Shown here piece by piece: positions 10,240 through 18,632 of a stretch of DNA of 64,000 bases. Position 1 is the stretch's first letter. Every line of letters starts with the position of its first letter. The stretch is from CAYWPG01 sp964460035. GTDB lineage: Bacteria > Pseudomonadota > Gammaproteobacteria > Nitrococcales > AK92. The notes under the pieces are model-generated. The model made no database searches, had not been told where the DNA came from, and was given only the letters and a program-made list of their open reading frames with translations. The DNA is taken from positions 3,054 to 67,053 of the forward strand of contig CAYWPG010000018.1 of assembly GCA_964460035.1 (NCBI GenBank). The letters are read 5' to 3'. Made by a program: the position numbers and the translations under genes.

Positions 10240-10283
10240 CTACTACAATTGGCATGTTTTCGCGGACATGCCTTTTGTAGTAG
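10240..10283. repeat. Inverted repeat between ttcA and the polysaccharide locus
   Basis: CTACTACAA (10240-10248) and TTGTAGTAG (10275-10283) form a 9-bp outer stem. GGCATGT (10251-10257) and ACATGCC (10266-10272) form a 7-bp inner stem, separated by TT/TT internal loops. It lies 44 bp after the ttcA stop and about 205 bp before the first polysaccharide gene. It may act as a ttcA terminator-like hairpin (little T-tract) or as an operator or 5' structure at the border of the locus. Confidence 0.65.
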
Positions 10284-10487
10284 TAAGAAGAAATGAAGCA
10301 ATCGGGCGCTTTCCTTAGTAATCGCTTTTACTGGGGATAACGTCGGTGATGCTTGTGCTGGGTGCGACAGCGCTCATGGGGGGATCTTGCATGGCTCACG
10401 GACGATGCGGGAGCGTTGCGTGCTCGTGCGCAGAATTGCTGGCGCGTCACTGATTAATCGTGCAACCGGGCAGGAGCTCAGAAGCAT

Positions 10488-12035
10488 ATGAGCGTGGTTG
10501 AGGAGCCGGCGCGCGAGGTTTCTGCGGCCAAGGCTGATGAACGGCTGCGCGCAGCCGAACCCCCTCCCATCACCAGGCCCGCCGGCCACAAGGGCGCTGA
10601 AGGGGCAAACGCTAGACTGCGAGTACCATGGGTGTCGCACCTTGGGCCCAGGCTGGGTGCATTGGAGCGCTCCGCTCCCCTGGCGGTCTTATTCAAATCT
10701 GTTATCGATCCGCTTGCGGTTGCCGGTACCCTGTTCGGGCTGGCTTATCTTATCGAAGGCGAAGTCTCGGGATTCGTCTTCTGCATAGGCGTAATCGCCT
10801 TTCTGCTTGCAGGCTACCTGCTTGACGGCACCCAGTTGTTCTTGCGCGGAAAATCCGTACGAGAGGATCTCTTCGGTCTTGCTCTCGGGTGGGGGGCTCT
10901 GATAGCGGCCGCCGTCGCAGTCGCGCAGATCTCCGGGTTCGCAGCCTTGGTGCAGGGTTCCTTGATCATGTGGTGGGCGGTGGTGACGCCCGTCGTTCTG
11001 GTCGCCCTGCACGCGGGAGTGTATGTCATCGTAGGGCGTCCGGCGAGCAGCGCGCAGCGCCCTCAGCCAACGGTCATTATCGGCGCAACGCAGTCCGGCA
11101 GAGCGCTGGCAGCGGCAATGCGGCAGCAGCCACTGTTGCGGTTGAAGTTTCTCGGCTTCTTCGATGACCGCCCGGCACAGCGTACCGGTGTTGCCGAGAC
11201 CGAGATACTCGGGCGCCTGAAAGATGTTGCGGCTTATGTATCCGAACATGGCGTGCGCTCGATCTATATCACATTGCCGATGACCTCCCAGCCCCGCATT
11301 CTGGCGCTTCTCGATGCGCTGCGCGATACCACGGCCTCGATCTACTTTGTGCCCGACATGTTCGTGTTCGATCTGATACAGGCACGCTTCGATCATGTGG
11401 GCGGTATTCCGGTGATGTCGGTGTGCGATTCGCCATTCGAGGGGTTCAATGGCTTGGTAAAGCGCGCCTCGGACATCGTCCTGGCAACTGTGATTCTCGC
11501 GATGATATGGCCGGTTCTGCTGGCAATCGCTATTGCCGTGAAAGTGACTTCGCCCGGTCCGGTCATCTTCAAGCAGCGGCGCTACGGCTTGGATGGAAAG
11601 GAAATCCTGGTATACAAGTTCCGCAGTATGACTGTAATGGAAGATGGCGAAAACGTGCGACAAGCTGTGCGTGGCGACCAACGCCTTACGCCTATCGGGG
11701 GATTTTTGCGTCGAACATCGCTGGATGAGCTGCCGCAGTTCATCAACGTATTGCAGGGACGGATGAGTGTCGTCGGTCCGCGCCCCCATGCCAGCGCTCA
11801 CAACGAGCAGTACCGTAAGCTGATCAAAGGGTATATGGTGCGGCACAAAGTGCGTCCAGGAATCACCGGGTGGGCTCAGGTCAACGGCTTTCGTGGAGAG
11901 ACCGACACCCTGGATAAGATGGTCCGGCGGGTGGAGTACGATCTGGATTATTTGCGGAACTGGTCTTTGTGGCTGGATCTTAAGATCGTTTTGCGCACAG
12001 TTACGACCATCCTGGGCGATCGCGCGGCTTATTGA
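10488..12035 (+). CDS. Undecaprenyl-phosphate sugar phosphotransferase (WcaJ-like, initiating enzyme)
   Basis: This enzyme attaches the first sugar-1-phosphate to undecaprenyl phosphate. The 515-residue protein has several N-terminal membrane segments (about 70-190), a Rossmann-like central domain (PTVIIGATQSGRALA near 200) and the C-terminal bacterial sugar transferase domain. That domain carries the membrane re-entrant segment, PGPVIFKQRRYGLDGK, VYKFRSM, RRTSLDELPQ, VGPRPHA and GITGWAQV. This full-length architecture is the poly-isoprenyl glucose/galactose phosphotransferase type. The start ATG has AGGAG upstream. It stands alone, about 290 bp downstream of ttcA, and opens the exopolysaccharide locus. 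Confidence 0.92.
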   Translation: MSVVEEPAREVSAAKADERLRAAEPPPITRPAGHKGAEGANARLRVPWVSHLGPRLGALERSAPLAVLFKSVIDPLAVAGTLFGLAYLIEGEVSGFVFCIGVIAFLLAGYLLDGTQLFLRGKSVREDLFGLALGWGALIAAAVAVAQISGFAALVQGSLIMWWAVVTPVVLVALHAGVYVIVGRPASSAQRPQPTVIIGATQSGRALAAAMRQQPLLRLKFLGFFDDRPAQRTGVAETEILGRLKDVAAYVSEHGVRSIYITLPMTSQPRILALLDALRDTTASIYFVPDMFVFDLIQARFDHVGGIPVMSVCDSPFEGFNGLVKRASDIVLATVILAMIWPVLLAIAIAVKVTSPGPVIFKQRRYGLDGKEILVYKFRSMTVMEDGENVRQAVRGDQRLTPIGGFLRRTSLDELPQFINVLQGRMSVVGPRPHASAHNEQYRKLIKGYMVRHKVRPGITGWAQVNGFRGETDTLDKMVRRVEYDLDYLRNWSLWLDLKIVLRTVTTILGDRAAY

Positions 12036-12343
12036 TCTTTCTGCAAGAAGTCAGTCAGGTGTCGCCGGCTCTATATATATAAGTTTTTGATTATTTTATT
12101 CAGCGGCTTTTGGTTGGTTTCTCCGCCTTTCTATAGGTCAGGCCAAGCAAGCGAATTGGCTGATTTGGCCGCTTGTGTCGGTCGCGTAGATTGCAAGTTA
12201 GTCTGAACGGGCCATTGCCGAGTTTTCAGGATGGGACGATGATCCACACCCATGGCTGAGACCCGCGTGGAGTCAGGTACAGGCGGTGCTCTGTGGCCTC
12301 TACCAATGTTGTTTACCTGGAACGTAAATTTGGGGGGATCGCT
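12036..12343. other. AT-rich promoter region of the VPLPA-CTERM gene
   Basis: This 308-bp stretch holds no gene. It opens with a strikingly AT-rich patch (12070-12105, including TATATATATAAG) that contrasts with the GC-rich surroundings and probably carries promoter elements for the cargo gene at 12344. No clear -24/-12 promoter is seen. Confidence 0.5.
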
Positions 12344-12880
12344 ATGAGAACCATGCTGAAAGGCCTGATGTCAGCGCTGCTGCTGGTTGTGGCTCCGGCT
12401 TCGATGGCTGCTACTGTGGCGGACGAGATCGTCCTGGGGAATGGCGATATGGCCATTTTCAGCAGCACGCCGTTTGCTGCCGATGACCTGACCGTCTGGG
12501 TGCCCATCCACTTCACCAGCGATGGTGGTGGCTTTAGCGTGTCGACTGCCAGCTCTGTGCCGGTGAATATGGCTTCGATGACGCTCTACACCTCCGACAG
12601 CACCTACTCCGGCACCTTCACCGAGGTTGCCAGCGGTGCTTTCGTCGAGACCTCGACGGTTGGCGGTGTTACCTACTTCCAGTGGGCGCTCAACACCTTC
12701 CTGACCCAGGGCTACTACATTCTGCAGCTGGTCGGCACGGGCGCTGGTAGCGTTCATGGCACCATCAGCGCAGTGCCGCTGCCGGGCGCTGCCGTGCTCT
12801 TTGGCACCGCGCTGCTTGGCGCTGGAGTCGTGCGTCGGCGCAAGGCTGCCGCTCGCCAGCTCGAGGCGGTGGCTGCCTGA
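12344..12880 (+). CDS. VPLPA-CTERM sorting-domain protein (exosortase cargo)
   Basis: This 178-residue secreted protein has a signal peptide (1 to about 22, APASMA), a Ser/Thr/Gly-rich beta-type body, and a C-terminal sorting tail. The tail consists of VPLPGA at 144-149, a hydrophobic helix (AVLFGTALLGAGVV) and RRRK. That tripartite tail is the VPLPA variant of PEP-CTERM signals, which family knowledge pairs with exosortase D. I use the ATG at 12344, preceded by GGGGGGATC, rather than an in-frame upstream start at 12293. It is followed by its own strong terminator, so it is probably made in large amounts independently of the assembly operon. Its function is unknown; a structural extracellular role is inferred. 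Confidence 0.85.
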   Translation: MRTMLKGLMSALLLVVAPASMAATVADEIVLGNGDMAIFSSTPFAADDLTVWVPIHFTSDGGGFSVSTASSVPVNMASMTLYTSDSTYSGTFTEVASGAFVETSTVGGVTYFQWALNTFLTQGYYILQLVGTGAGSVHGTISAVPLPGAAVLFGTALLGAGVVRRRKAAARQLEAVAA

Positions 12881-12901
12881 TACTGCAAGACGGCACGAAT
12901 C

Positions 12902-12925
12902 AAGGGGGCTTTGCGCCCCCTTTTC
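12902..12925 (+). terminator. Rho-independent terminator after the VPLPA-CTERM gene
   Basis: AAGGGGGC (12902-12909), loop TTTGC and GCCCCCTT (12915-12922) form an 8-bp stem that runs into TTTTCTT. It lies 21 bp after the stop codon and separates the cargo gene from the export operon. Confidence 0.92.
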
Positions 12926-12972
12926 TTGTTGGTGGCGTTTTTCTAACCGGTGTTGGTCTGTGTCGTATTCCT

Positions 12973-13530
12973 ATGAATAAATCACCTGCGCTGATTTTCG
13001 TGCTGGCTGTTATCTCTCTATTGCTGCCTCTAGCCTCGGTGGCTGACGAGGCCTACCGGCTGCGAGCCGGAGACCGGGTGTTAGTGAGCGTTTGGCGAGA
13101 AGATGCGCTGGCTCGTGAGGTGCAGGTGTTGCCGGATGGCAGTATCACGTTTCCGCTCGCGGGTCGTGTAGTCGTTGCCGGTTCAGGGGTAACCGAAGCT
13201 GAGCAAGCCATTGCCGAGCGTTTGCGCCGTTACATGGCCGATCCCGTCGTGTCGGTCAGCGTTACAGCGATCGAAGGCAACACGGTCTATGTGCTCGGGC
13301 AGGTTGAACGCCCGGGGCCTATCGTTATGGCTGCCCCGATGACCGTCCTGCAAGCGTTGAGCATTGCGGGCGGAGTGACGCCATTTGCCAAGGGCAACAG
13401 TATCCAAGTGCTTCGCGACGCTCCGCAAGGGCGCAGAGTCATTCGCGTGCGCTACAACGACTTGGTTCGAGGGCAAGGCTTGGATACCAACGTCAAGCTA
13501 CAGCCTGGGGACACCATTCTCGTCCCCTAG
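12973..13530 (+). CDS. Polysaccharide export protein (Wza/OPX family)
   Basis: This 185-residue periplasmic or outer-membrane polysaccharide export protein has a signal peptide (residues 1 to about 25), the export domain (YRLRAGDRVLVSVWRE through VLPDGSITFPLAGRV at 28-65) and one SLBB-like beta-grasp domain (VYVLGQVERPGPI). No lipobox cysteine is seen. It is short, as in exosortase-linked loci, rather than the 380-residue Wza type. It probably works with the chain-length protein and kinase genes that follow at 14836 and 16425. Confidence 0.9.
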   Translation: MNKSPALIFVLAVISLLLPLASVADEAYRLRAGDRVLVSVWREDALAREVQVLPDGSITFPLAGRVVVAGSGVTEAEQAIAERLRRYMADPVVSVSVTAIEGNTVYVLGQVERPGPIVMAAPMTVLQALSIAGGVTPFAKGNSIQVLRDAPQGRRVIRVRYNDLVRGQGLDTNVKLQPGDTILVP

Positions 13531-13632
13531 CCTCGGTTAGGGGCTCCTCGTGGCAGGTTGGGGCGATGTAAGCAATGACAGGCGTGGCGGCTCAGGCGTG
13601 ACAAGCCGGGGCCGGTTCGCAAGGAGTTTCGA

Positions 13633-14817
13633 TTGGCGGTTCTGACGAAGCTCCGTTACGGACTGTTACCGCTGCTTGCAGGGTGGTCCGCAGCCGGAGT
13701 ATGCGATAGCTGGCAGCACGTGATCTCTGTGCCTGTCGGTGCAGAGTATCACTCCAATCCGCGTATGGTCGCTGACGACGCTGAGGGAGTCTGGCGAGGC
13801 TGGAGCAATCCGCGCTCAACGATTATGTGGAGCGACGGCAGGAATAGCGCGCAGGCTTCGCTTTCGGTGTTCATCGAGCGCTCGACGGATCCCGAGCGCA
13901 GCCAAGACCGCGAAGACCCGGCCGCGTCCCTGCGGGTGGGGCGGCGAACGGAGACGGGGGCATATGGCCTGAGCGCGTCCTATGCGCAAAGAGCCACCCG
14001 CAGTACCGCGATTTCTCCCATTACGATTGTCATAGAGGATCCTGATTCAGGCGCGGGAGACCCCACGGACCCCATAGTCATCGATGGCTATGAGCTTCTG
14101 GAGATCGAGGGGACGCGGACGTCGCGCTCTGTGGGGGCCGATTGGTCCGCTGCGCTGTCCGAGCGCTTCCGGCTGGATGCCCAGCTGCGGTATAGCGACA
14201 CGACCTACGACATAGACCGTTTCACGGACCACTGGCAGGTTGGCGCCGGATCGACCCTGAACTGGCGTCTGAGTCCTCGTACCGATCTCGCCCTGGATGT
14301 CTCGGCGGTCAACTATCGGCGGGACGACGTCGACGAGTCGACCCAGCAGTACTCAGGGCAGTTGGTTTGGAACCGCCGGCTTACCGAGAGGCTGTCAGGC
14401 CGCTTGCGCATAGGCGGATATTGGCGCTCGGAAGAAGAGGGGGATGCGCAGGGCGGGCTGGGCGGTGCAAGTCTGAATTACCGTTTGAGCGGACGGACCC
14501 ATTTATGGGCAACCGCTGGGCGCGACACCCGTGTGAACGTGCTCGGAGGGTTGACTGAACGGGATAGTGCAAGCGCCGGAGTATCTCTGGCGCTTAGCGC
14601 GGCTACAGCCGCGAGCGTTACAGGTGGTTGGAGCCGAACGCGAGCTGACCGATGGCGCACCGATGCGTATGCGAGCGCTTCTCTTTCCTGGCGATTGGAT
14701 GCTCACTGGAGCGCCAGCCTGAGTTATAGGCGAAATAGAATCGACGGCGCGGAAATTGAACCGGCTTCGGCTAACATCGTCAACTTAATGTTAGTCTATG
14801 CGCAAGTACCCCGGTGA
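13633..14817 (+). CDS. Outer-membrane beta-barrel protein of the exosortase/EPS locus
   Basis: The 394-residue protein has an N-terminal signal sequence (about 1-24) and then alternating polar/hydrophobic strands with many Trp, Tyr and Arg residues, suggesting a barrel of roughly 14-18 strands. It resembles the conserved outer-membrane protein found in PEP-CTERM/EPS loci. The TTG at 13633 is preceded by AAGGAG at 13621-13626, which fixes the start; no ATG fits. It could be the outer-membrane conduit for the polymer; this is inferred from context and fold. Confidence 0.75.
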   Translation: MAVLTKLRYGLLPLLAGWSAAGVCDSWQHVISVPVGAEYHSNPRMVADDAEGVWRGWSNPRSTIMWSDGRNSAQASLSVFIERSTDPERSQDREDPAASLRVGRRTETGAYGLSASYAQRATRSTAISPITIVIEDPDSGAGDPTDPIVIDGYELLEIEGTRTSRSVGADWSAALSERFRLDAQLRYSDTTYDIDRFTDHWQVGAGSTLNWRLSPRTDLALDVSAVNYRRDDVDESTQQYSGQLVWNRRLTERLSGRLRIGGYWRSEEEGDAQGGLGGASLNYRLSGRTHLWATAGRDTRVNVLGGLTERDSASAGVSLALSAATAASVTGGWSRTRADRWRTDAYASASLSWRLDAHWSASLSYRRNRIDGAEIEPASANIVNLMLVYAQVPR

Positions 14818-14835
14818 GCACAAGAAAGCGCTGCG

Positions 14836-16416
14836 ATGGCAAATACGAACTATCAGCTTACCCTCCATGACTACGTAATGATGGTGCGCCGCCGTTTCTG
14901 GCTAATGGCGGCGATATTCATAGTGGTTTTCGCGGCCTCCCTAGGGGTGGCCGTCTATCTTCCCCCGGTATATCAGTCGACGGGAACGGTGCTGGTGGAG
15001 TCGCAGCAAATTCCCGTGGATTTAGTGCCTAGCACTATCACTACCCAAGCGGAAGAACGTATTCAGGTAATACGGGCTCGCGTGATGACGCGCGAGAATC
15101 TGCTCCGCATCATCGAGCGGCATAACTTGTTCGCGGATGAGGCGGAATCGATGACCGTCTCGGACAAGCTCGCGATTATGCGCAACCGCATTCGCATCGA
15201 AGTGATCAGAGCGGAAGGGGGGAGTCGCCGCGGTGGGGGGGCGATTGCGTTTCGTCTGTCGTTCGAAGATCGCTCGCCCGCGGTAGCGCACCGGGTGGCA
15301 AACGACCTGGTTACCCTCTTCCTGAGCGAGAACGTTCGCGTGCGTACCGAAAGAGCGACGGAGACCACGCAGTTTCTCGCCCGCGAAGCGGAGAAGCTGC
15401 GCTTGGAGCTAGAGAGTCTCGAAGCGCAGGTCGCGCAGTACAAGCAGCAGCATGCAGACGCTTTGCCTGAGCACCTGAATATGCGCCTAGGCATGCTGCA
15501 GCGGGCCGAAGCCTCTTTGGCAGCGCTTGATCGCGACTACAAGAGCGTTGAGGAAGAAAAGCGGTTTCTCGAACTCGAGCTCGCCGCGATACAGGCGGGC
15601 ATCAAGAGTGCTGCTACTTCTCAAGCCGCTAGTCCAGCCTTTGAGTTAGCTCGTTTAAGAGAAGAATACGCAGCGTTGCGGGCACGCTATACGGAATTTC
15701 ATCCCGATGTGCGCGCCCTGGCAGGTCGCATAGAGACGCTAGAGCAAATGCTGCCGGAGGGAGATGCCGCGCTCGATGGCGCCGCCATGAGCGCTACCGA
15801 ATTTATGGCTGCGCAGGTGCAAGGCCGGCTGGAAGCGGCGGATCGGCGTCTGGCGTCCATTGCCGCGCAGCAAGATCGGCTCAAGCAGCAAATCGAGGAG
15901 CTGGAGGCACAAATTCTGCAAACGCCGCAGGTGGAGCGTGCCCTCTTTATGCTCACCCGCGATTATGATAATGCTCGTCGGAAATACGATGACTTGCGTG
16001 CCAAACAAGTTCAGGCGCAGCTGGCGGAAAGCTTGGAGGAGGAGAGCCGGGCGGAACGTTTCTCGCTGCTGGAACCGCCGCAACTTCCAGATAGCCCTAT
16101 CAAGCCTGATCGACAAAAAATCGCCATGATGGGCTTTATGCTGGCAGGGGCGCTGGGAGGTGGCATCGGGCTAGCGCTGGAGTTCTTGAATCAAAAGGTG
16201 CGGGGAGCCCGCGCGCTGGCGGCAATAGTGCGCCAGCAACCATTGGTGGTCATACCGTATATCCGGACCTCGTATGAGGCGAAGCAGCAACGACGGCGTC
16301 TTTTGATAGCTGGGGCTGGAAGCGTTCTATTCGCGATGTTGGCGGCTTCGCTGATTCACGTGTTCTACCAGCCTTTGAACATTCTCTTCTTTAAGGTCCT
16401 TGCGAGACTGACCTAG
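14836..16416 (+). CDS. Chain-length determinant / polysaccharide co-polymerase (Wzz/GumC-like)
   Basis: This 526-residue inner-membrane protein has a transmembrane helix near residues 20-42, a Wzz periplasmic domain and a long coiled coil (about 180-400, rich in Glu, Ala, Leu and Gln). A second helix near 430-450 follows a Pro-rich PPQLPDSPIKPD, which is the classic proline motif, and a third is near the C-terminus. It lacks a fused kinase domain; the separate kinase gene follows 8 bp later. The pair is typical of Wzy-dependent exopolysaccharide systems associated with exosortases. Confidence 0.9.
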   Translation: MANTNYQLTLHDYVMMVRRRFWLMAAIFIVVFAASLGVAVYLPPVYQSTGTVLVESQQIPVDLVPSTITTQAEERIQVIRARVMTRENLLRIIERHNLFADEAESMTVSDKLAIMRNRIRIEVIRAEGGSRRGGGAIAFRLSFEDRSPAVAHRVANDLVTLFLSENVRVRTERATETTQFLAREAEKLRLELESLEAQVAQYKQQHADALPEHLNMRLGMLQRAEASLAALDRDYKSVEEEKRFLELELAAIQAGIKSAATSQAASPAFELARLREEYAALRARYTEFHPDVRALAGRIETLEQMLPEGDAALDGAAMSATEFMAAQVQGRLEAADRRLASIAAQQDRLKQQIEELEAQILQTPQVERALFMLTRDYDNARRKYDDLRAKQVQAQLAESLEEESRAERFSLLEPPQLPDSPIKPDRQKIAMMGFMLAGALGGGIGLALEFLNQKVRGARALAAIVRQQPLVVIPYIRTSYEAKQQRRRLLIAGAGSVLFAMLAASLIHVFYQPLNILFFKVLARLT

Positions 16417-16424
16417 GAAAGCAG

Positions 16425-17234
16425 ATGGAACGGATCAAACAGGCTCTTGAGAAGGCAAGGCGTGGTGCGCTCGGAACGGGAGGGTCGCCGTTGCGGCCAC
16501 CGCTGGTGCCGGCGGCTTCCGACGGGAGTGTCGAGCAGCTCAAGTATACGTCTACCCGCGTCGAGGAGCTGGATACCCATCATTTGGAGCGCCATCGGAT
16601 CGTTGCGTTCAACAAGAACGACCCCCGTACCGTCAGTTTCGATCTGCTCCGTACCCAGGTGCTGCGGAGGATGGCGGAGAAGGGCTGGCGCACTATTGCC
16701 ATCACCTCACCGAATCCCGGGGCGGGGAAAACGGTGGTTGCCATCAATCTGGCCATGGGTATCGCGCATCAGACCGATAAGACGGCAATGCTGGTCGATT
16801 TCGACCTGCGACGGCCAAAAGTCGCGACCTACCTGGGCTTGGCAAAGAACGTGTCGCTCAACGACGTGTTCGCGGGCGATGCGACCGTACAAGAGGCATT
16901 GGTAAACCCCGGGCTGCCGCGACTGGTTGTGTTGCCAACCATGAGGCGCGAGACCAAGCCTGCGGAATTGCTCTCCTCTCCCAAGGTTCAACAGCTGATC
17001 AAGGAGCTCAGGGAGCGGTATCCGGAACGGGTGGTTATCTTCGATCTGCCGCCCTTGCTAAGCGCAGACGATGCCTTGGCGGTGTTGCCGCAGATCGACT
17101 GCGTGCTCGTAGTGGTGGGGAACGGCGAAGTGAGCTCGTCCGAGCTGCAGGACTCGTTGCGTCATCTGCCCGCCGTAAATGTCTTGGGTTACGTCCTGAA
17201 CAAGGGCGAGTTCAACCGCCGAGCGTACTACTGA
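16425..17234 (+). CDS. Exopolysaccharide tyrosine autokinase (BY-kinase, CpsD/EpsG-like)
   Basis: A 269-residue cytoplasmic P-loop kinase. Walker A is SPNPGAGKT at residues 95-103, Walker A' is MLVDFDLRRP at 122-131 and Walker B is VVIFDLPPLL. It ends in a pair of tyrosines (RRAYY), the likely autophosphorylation cluster, though much shorter than the Tyr-rich tails of Wzc. It pairs with the preceding chain-length protein to control polymer length and export. GGAAA precedes the ATG. Confidence 0.92.
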   Translation: MERIKQALEKARRGALGTGGSPLRPPLVPAASDGSVEQLKYTSTRVEELDTHHLERHRIVAFNKNDPRTVSFDLLRTQVLRRMAEKGWRTIAITSPNPGAGKTVVAINLAMGIAHQTDKTAMLVDFDLRRPKVATYLGLAKNVSLNDVFAGDATVQEALVNPGLPRLVVLPTMRRETKPAELLSSPKVQQLIKELRERYPERVVIFDLPPLLSADDALAVLPQIDCVLVVVGNGEVSSSELQDSLRHLPAVNVLGYVLNKGEFNRRAYY

Positions 17235-17282
17235 CTAGGATGTCCGAGAGCATAAGCGGCGATCTGGGGTGGGGCTAGGGAT

Positions 17283-18632
17283 ATGCATAGCGCTGGTAGT
17301 AATGCCAAGCCATACCGGCTGGCCTTGTTTGGGGCTGCACCGGATACGCCGAATATGGGCGTATCGGCGCTCTTTTACAGTCTGGTCGGTGGCGTAAGCC
17401 AACACCTTGATCCCGTCGAGTTCGTTGTCTTTGACAACGGACTGGGGTGCCGTTCGGAAATCTTGCCCTTGCCGGATGGTCGCCAGATCGATGTGATCCG
17501 TGTCGGCGCGCGTGGCGGGCGTCGCTATTATCGTCCTGAGAACCTGACAGCGCTTGCGTTCCTGTCCCGATGCGGGGGGCTCGGCTCTAGGCTAAACCGG
17601 GCGATCAGTCTTATCGATAGCTGCGATGCGGTTTTGGATGTGTCCGGCGGCGACAGTTTCAGCGACATCTACGGAACGAGTCGCTTCGAGAACATCGTGC
17701 GCCCCAAGGAGATCGCGCTTGCCCGAAACCGGCCTCTTGTGCTGTTGCCGCAAACGTATGGCCCCTATAAGCGGCCGGCCGTGCGGGCGCGCGCAGAAGA
17801 TGTGGTGCGTGGCGCCGCCATGGCTTGGGCGCGCGATCCGGATAGCCACGCAGCGCTGGTCGACCTTCTGGGGCGGCACTACGACCCAGACCGCCACCTC
17901 TGCGGTGTGGACATGGCATTCGCGCTGCCGCCCAAGCCCGCTGCCAAGGCCTTGGAGCCCGATCTGGCCGCCTGGATCGACGCCGACGGCCGCGATCATC
18001 CGTTAGTGGGAATCAACGTCAGCGGGCTGATCTTCAACGATCAGGTTGCCGCCCAGGCAAACTACGGCTTGAAGGCTGACTACCGTGAGGTCATGCGCCG
18101 GCTGCTAGAGCGGCTGCTGCAACGAACCGCGTGCAAGATCGTGCTCGTTCCTCATGTCATGGACCAGCCAGGGCACTATGAGTCCGATGTTCATGCCTGC
18201 AACCTGCTTCGCGACAGTCTGGACGGTCAGTATCGAGCCCGTGTGCTGGTTGCGCCTGCGTCGCTAGACCAGTCCGAGGTAAAGTGGCTTATCTCACGGT
18301 TCGATTGGTTCTGCGGAACCCGGATGCACTCGACCATCGCTGCGCTCTCCAGCGGCGTTCCGACGGCGGCCATATCGTATAGCGACAAAACGCGCGGAGT
18401 CTTCCGTACCTGCGGGCAGGAGCGATGGGTAATCGATCCGCGTGCACTGGAGACCGACGCCGTGGTGTCGGGCGTACTGGCGGCATTCGATGGCCGGGAG
18501 GCGGCACGCGTCGAACTCAGTGAAGCCCTGCCGGGCGTCAAGGCCAGCCTTGAGCGTTCGTTTGGCGCAATTGCCGCGCTGGTGCGCACTTTGCGCAACC
18601 AGAACGATCCTCTGCGCTTGCAGGCATCTTGA
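17283..18632 (+). CDS. Polysaccharide pyruvyl transferase family protein
   Basis: The 449-residue protein matches the WcaK/CsaB-type pyruvyl transferase superfamily: N-terminal GVSALFYSLV, DVSGGDSFSDIYG, LLPQTYGPYKRP, RDPDSHA, then the second domain with VGINVSGLIF, VPHVM and FCGTRMHSTIAALSSGVP. These enzymes add a pyruvate ketal to sugar residues, using PEP. Some homologues have other roles, so the reaction is inferred. The stop overlaps the flippase start by one base, implying translational coupling. Confidence 0.82.
   Translation: MHSAGSNAKPYRLALFGAAPDTPNMGVSALFYSLVGGVSQHLDPVEFVVFDNGLGCRSEILPLPDGRQIDVIRVGARGGRRYYRPENLTALAFLSRCGGLGSRLNRAISLIDSCDAVLDVSGGDSFSDIYGTSRFENIVRPKEIALARNRPLVLLPQTYGPYKRPAVRARAEDVVRGAAMAWARDPDSHAALVDLLGRHYDPDRHLCGVDMAFALPPKPAAKALEPDLAAWIDADGRDHPLVGINVSGLIFNDQVAAQANYGLKADYREVMRRLLERLLQRTACKIVLVPHVMDQPGHYESDVHACNLLRDSLDGQYRARVLVAPASLDQSEVKWLISRFDWFCGTRMHSTIAALSSGVPTAAISYSDKTRGVFRTCGQERWVIDPRALETDAVVSGVLAAFDGREAARVELSEALPGVKASLERSFGAIAALVRTLRNQNDPLRLQAS

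Noticed and set aside
10689..11846. Minus-strand open frame of 385 codons within the sugar phosphotransferase gene
   Set aside because: The plus-strand protein shows full family motifs over the same bases; the reverse frame is Arg/His/Gln-rich and has none.
12140..12175. Possible sigma-54 promoter before the VPLPA-CTERM gene
   Set aside because: TTGGCTGATTTGGCCGC has GG and GC pairs, but the spacing and the TTGC element do not fit the -24/-12 consensus.
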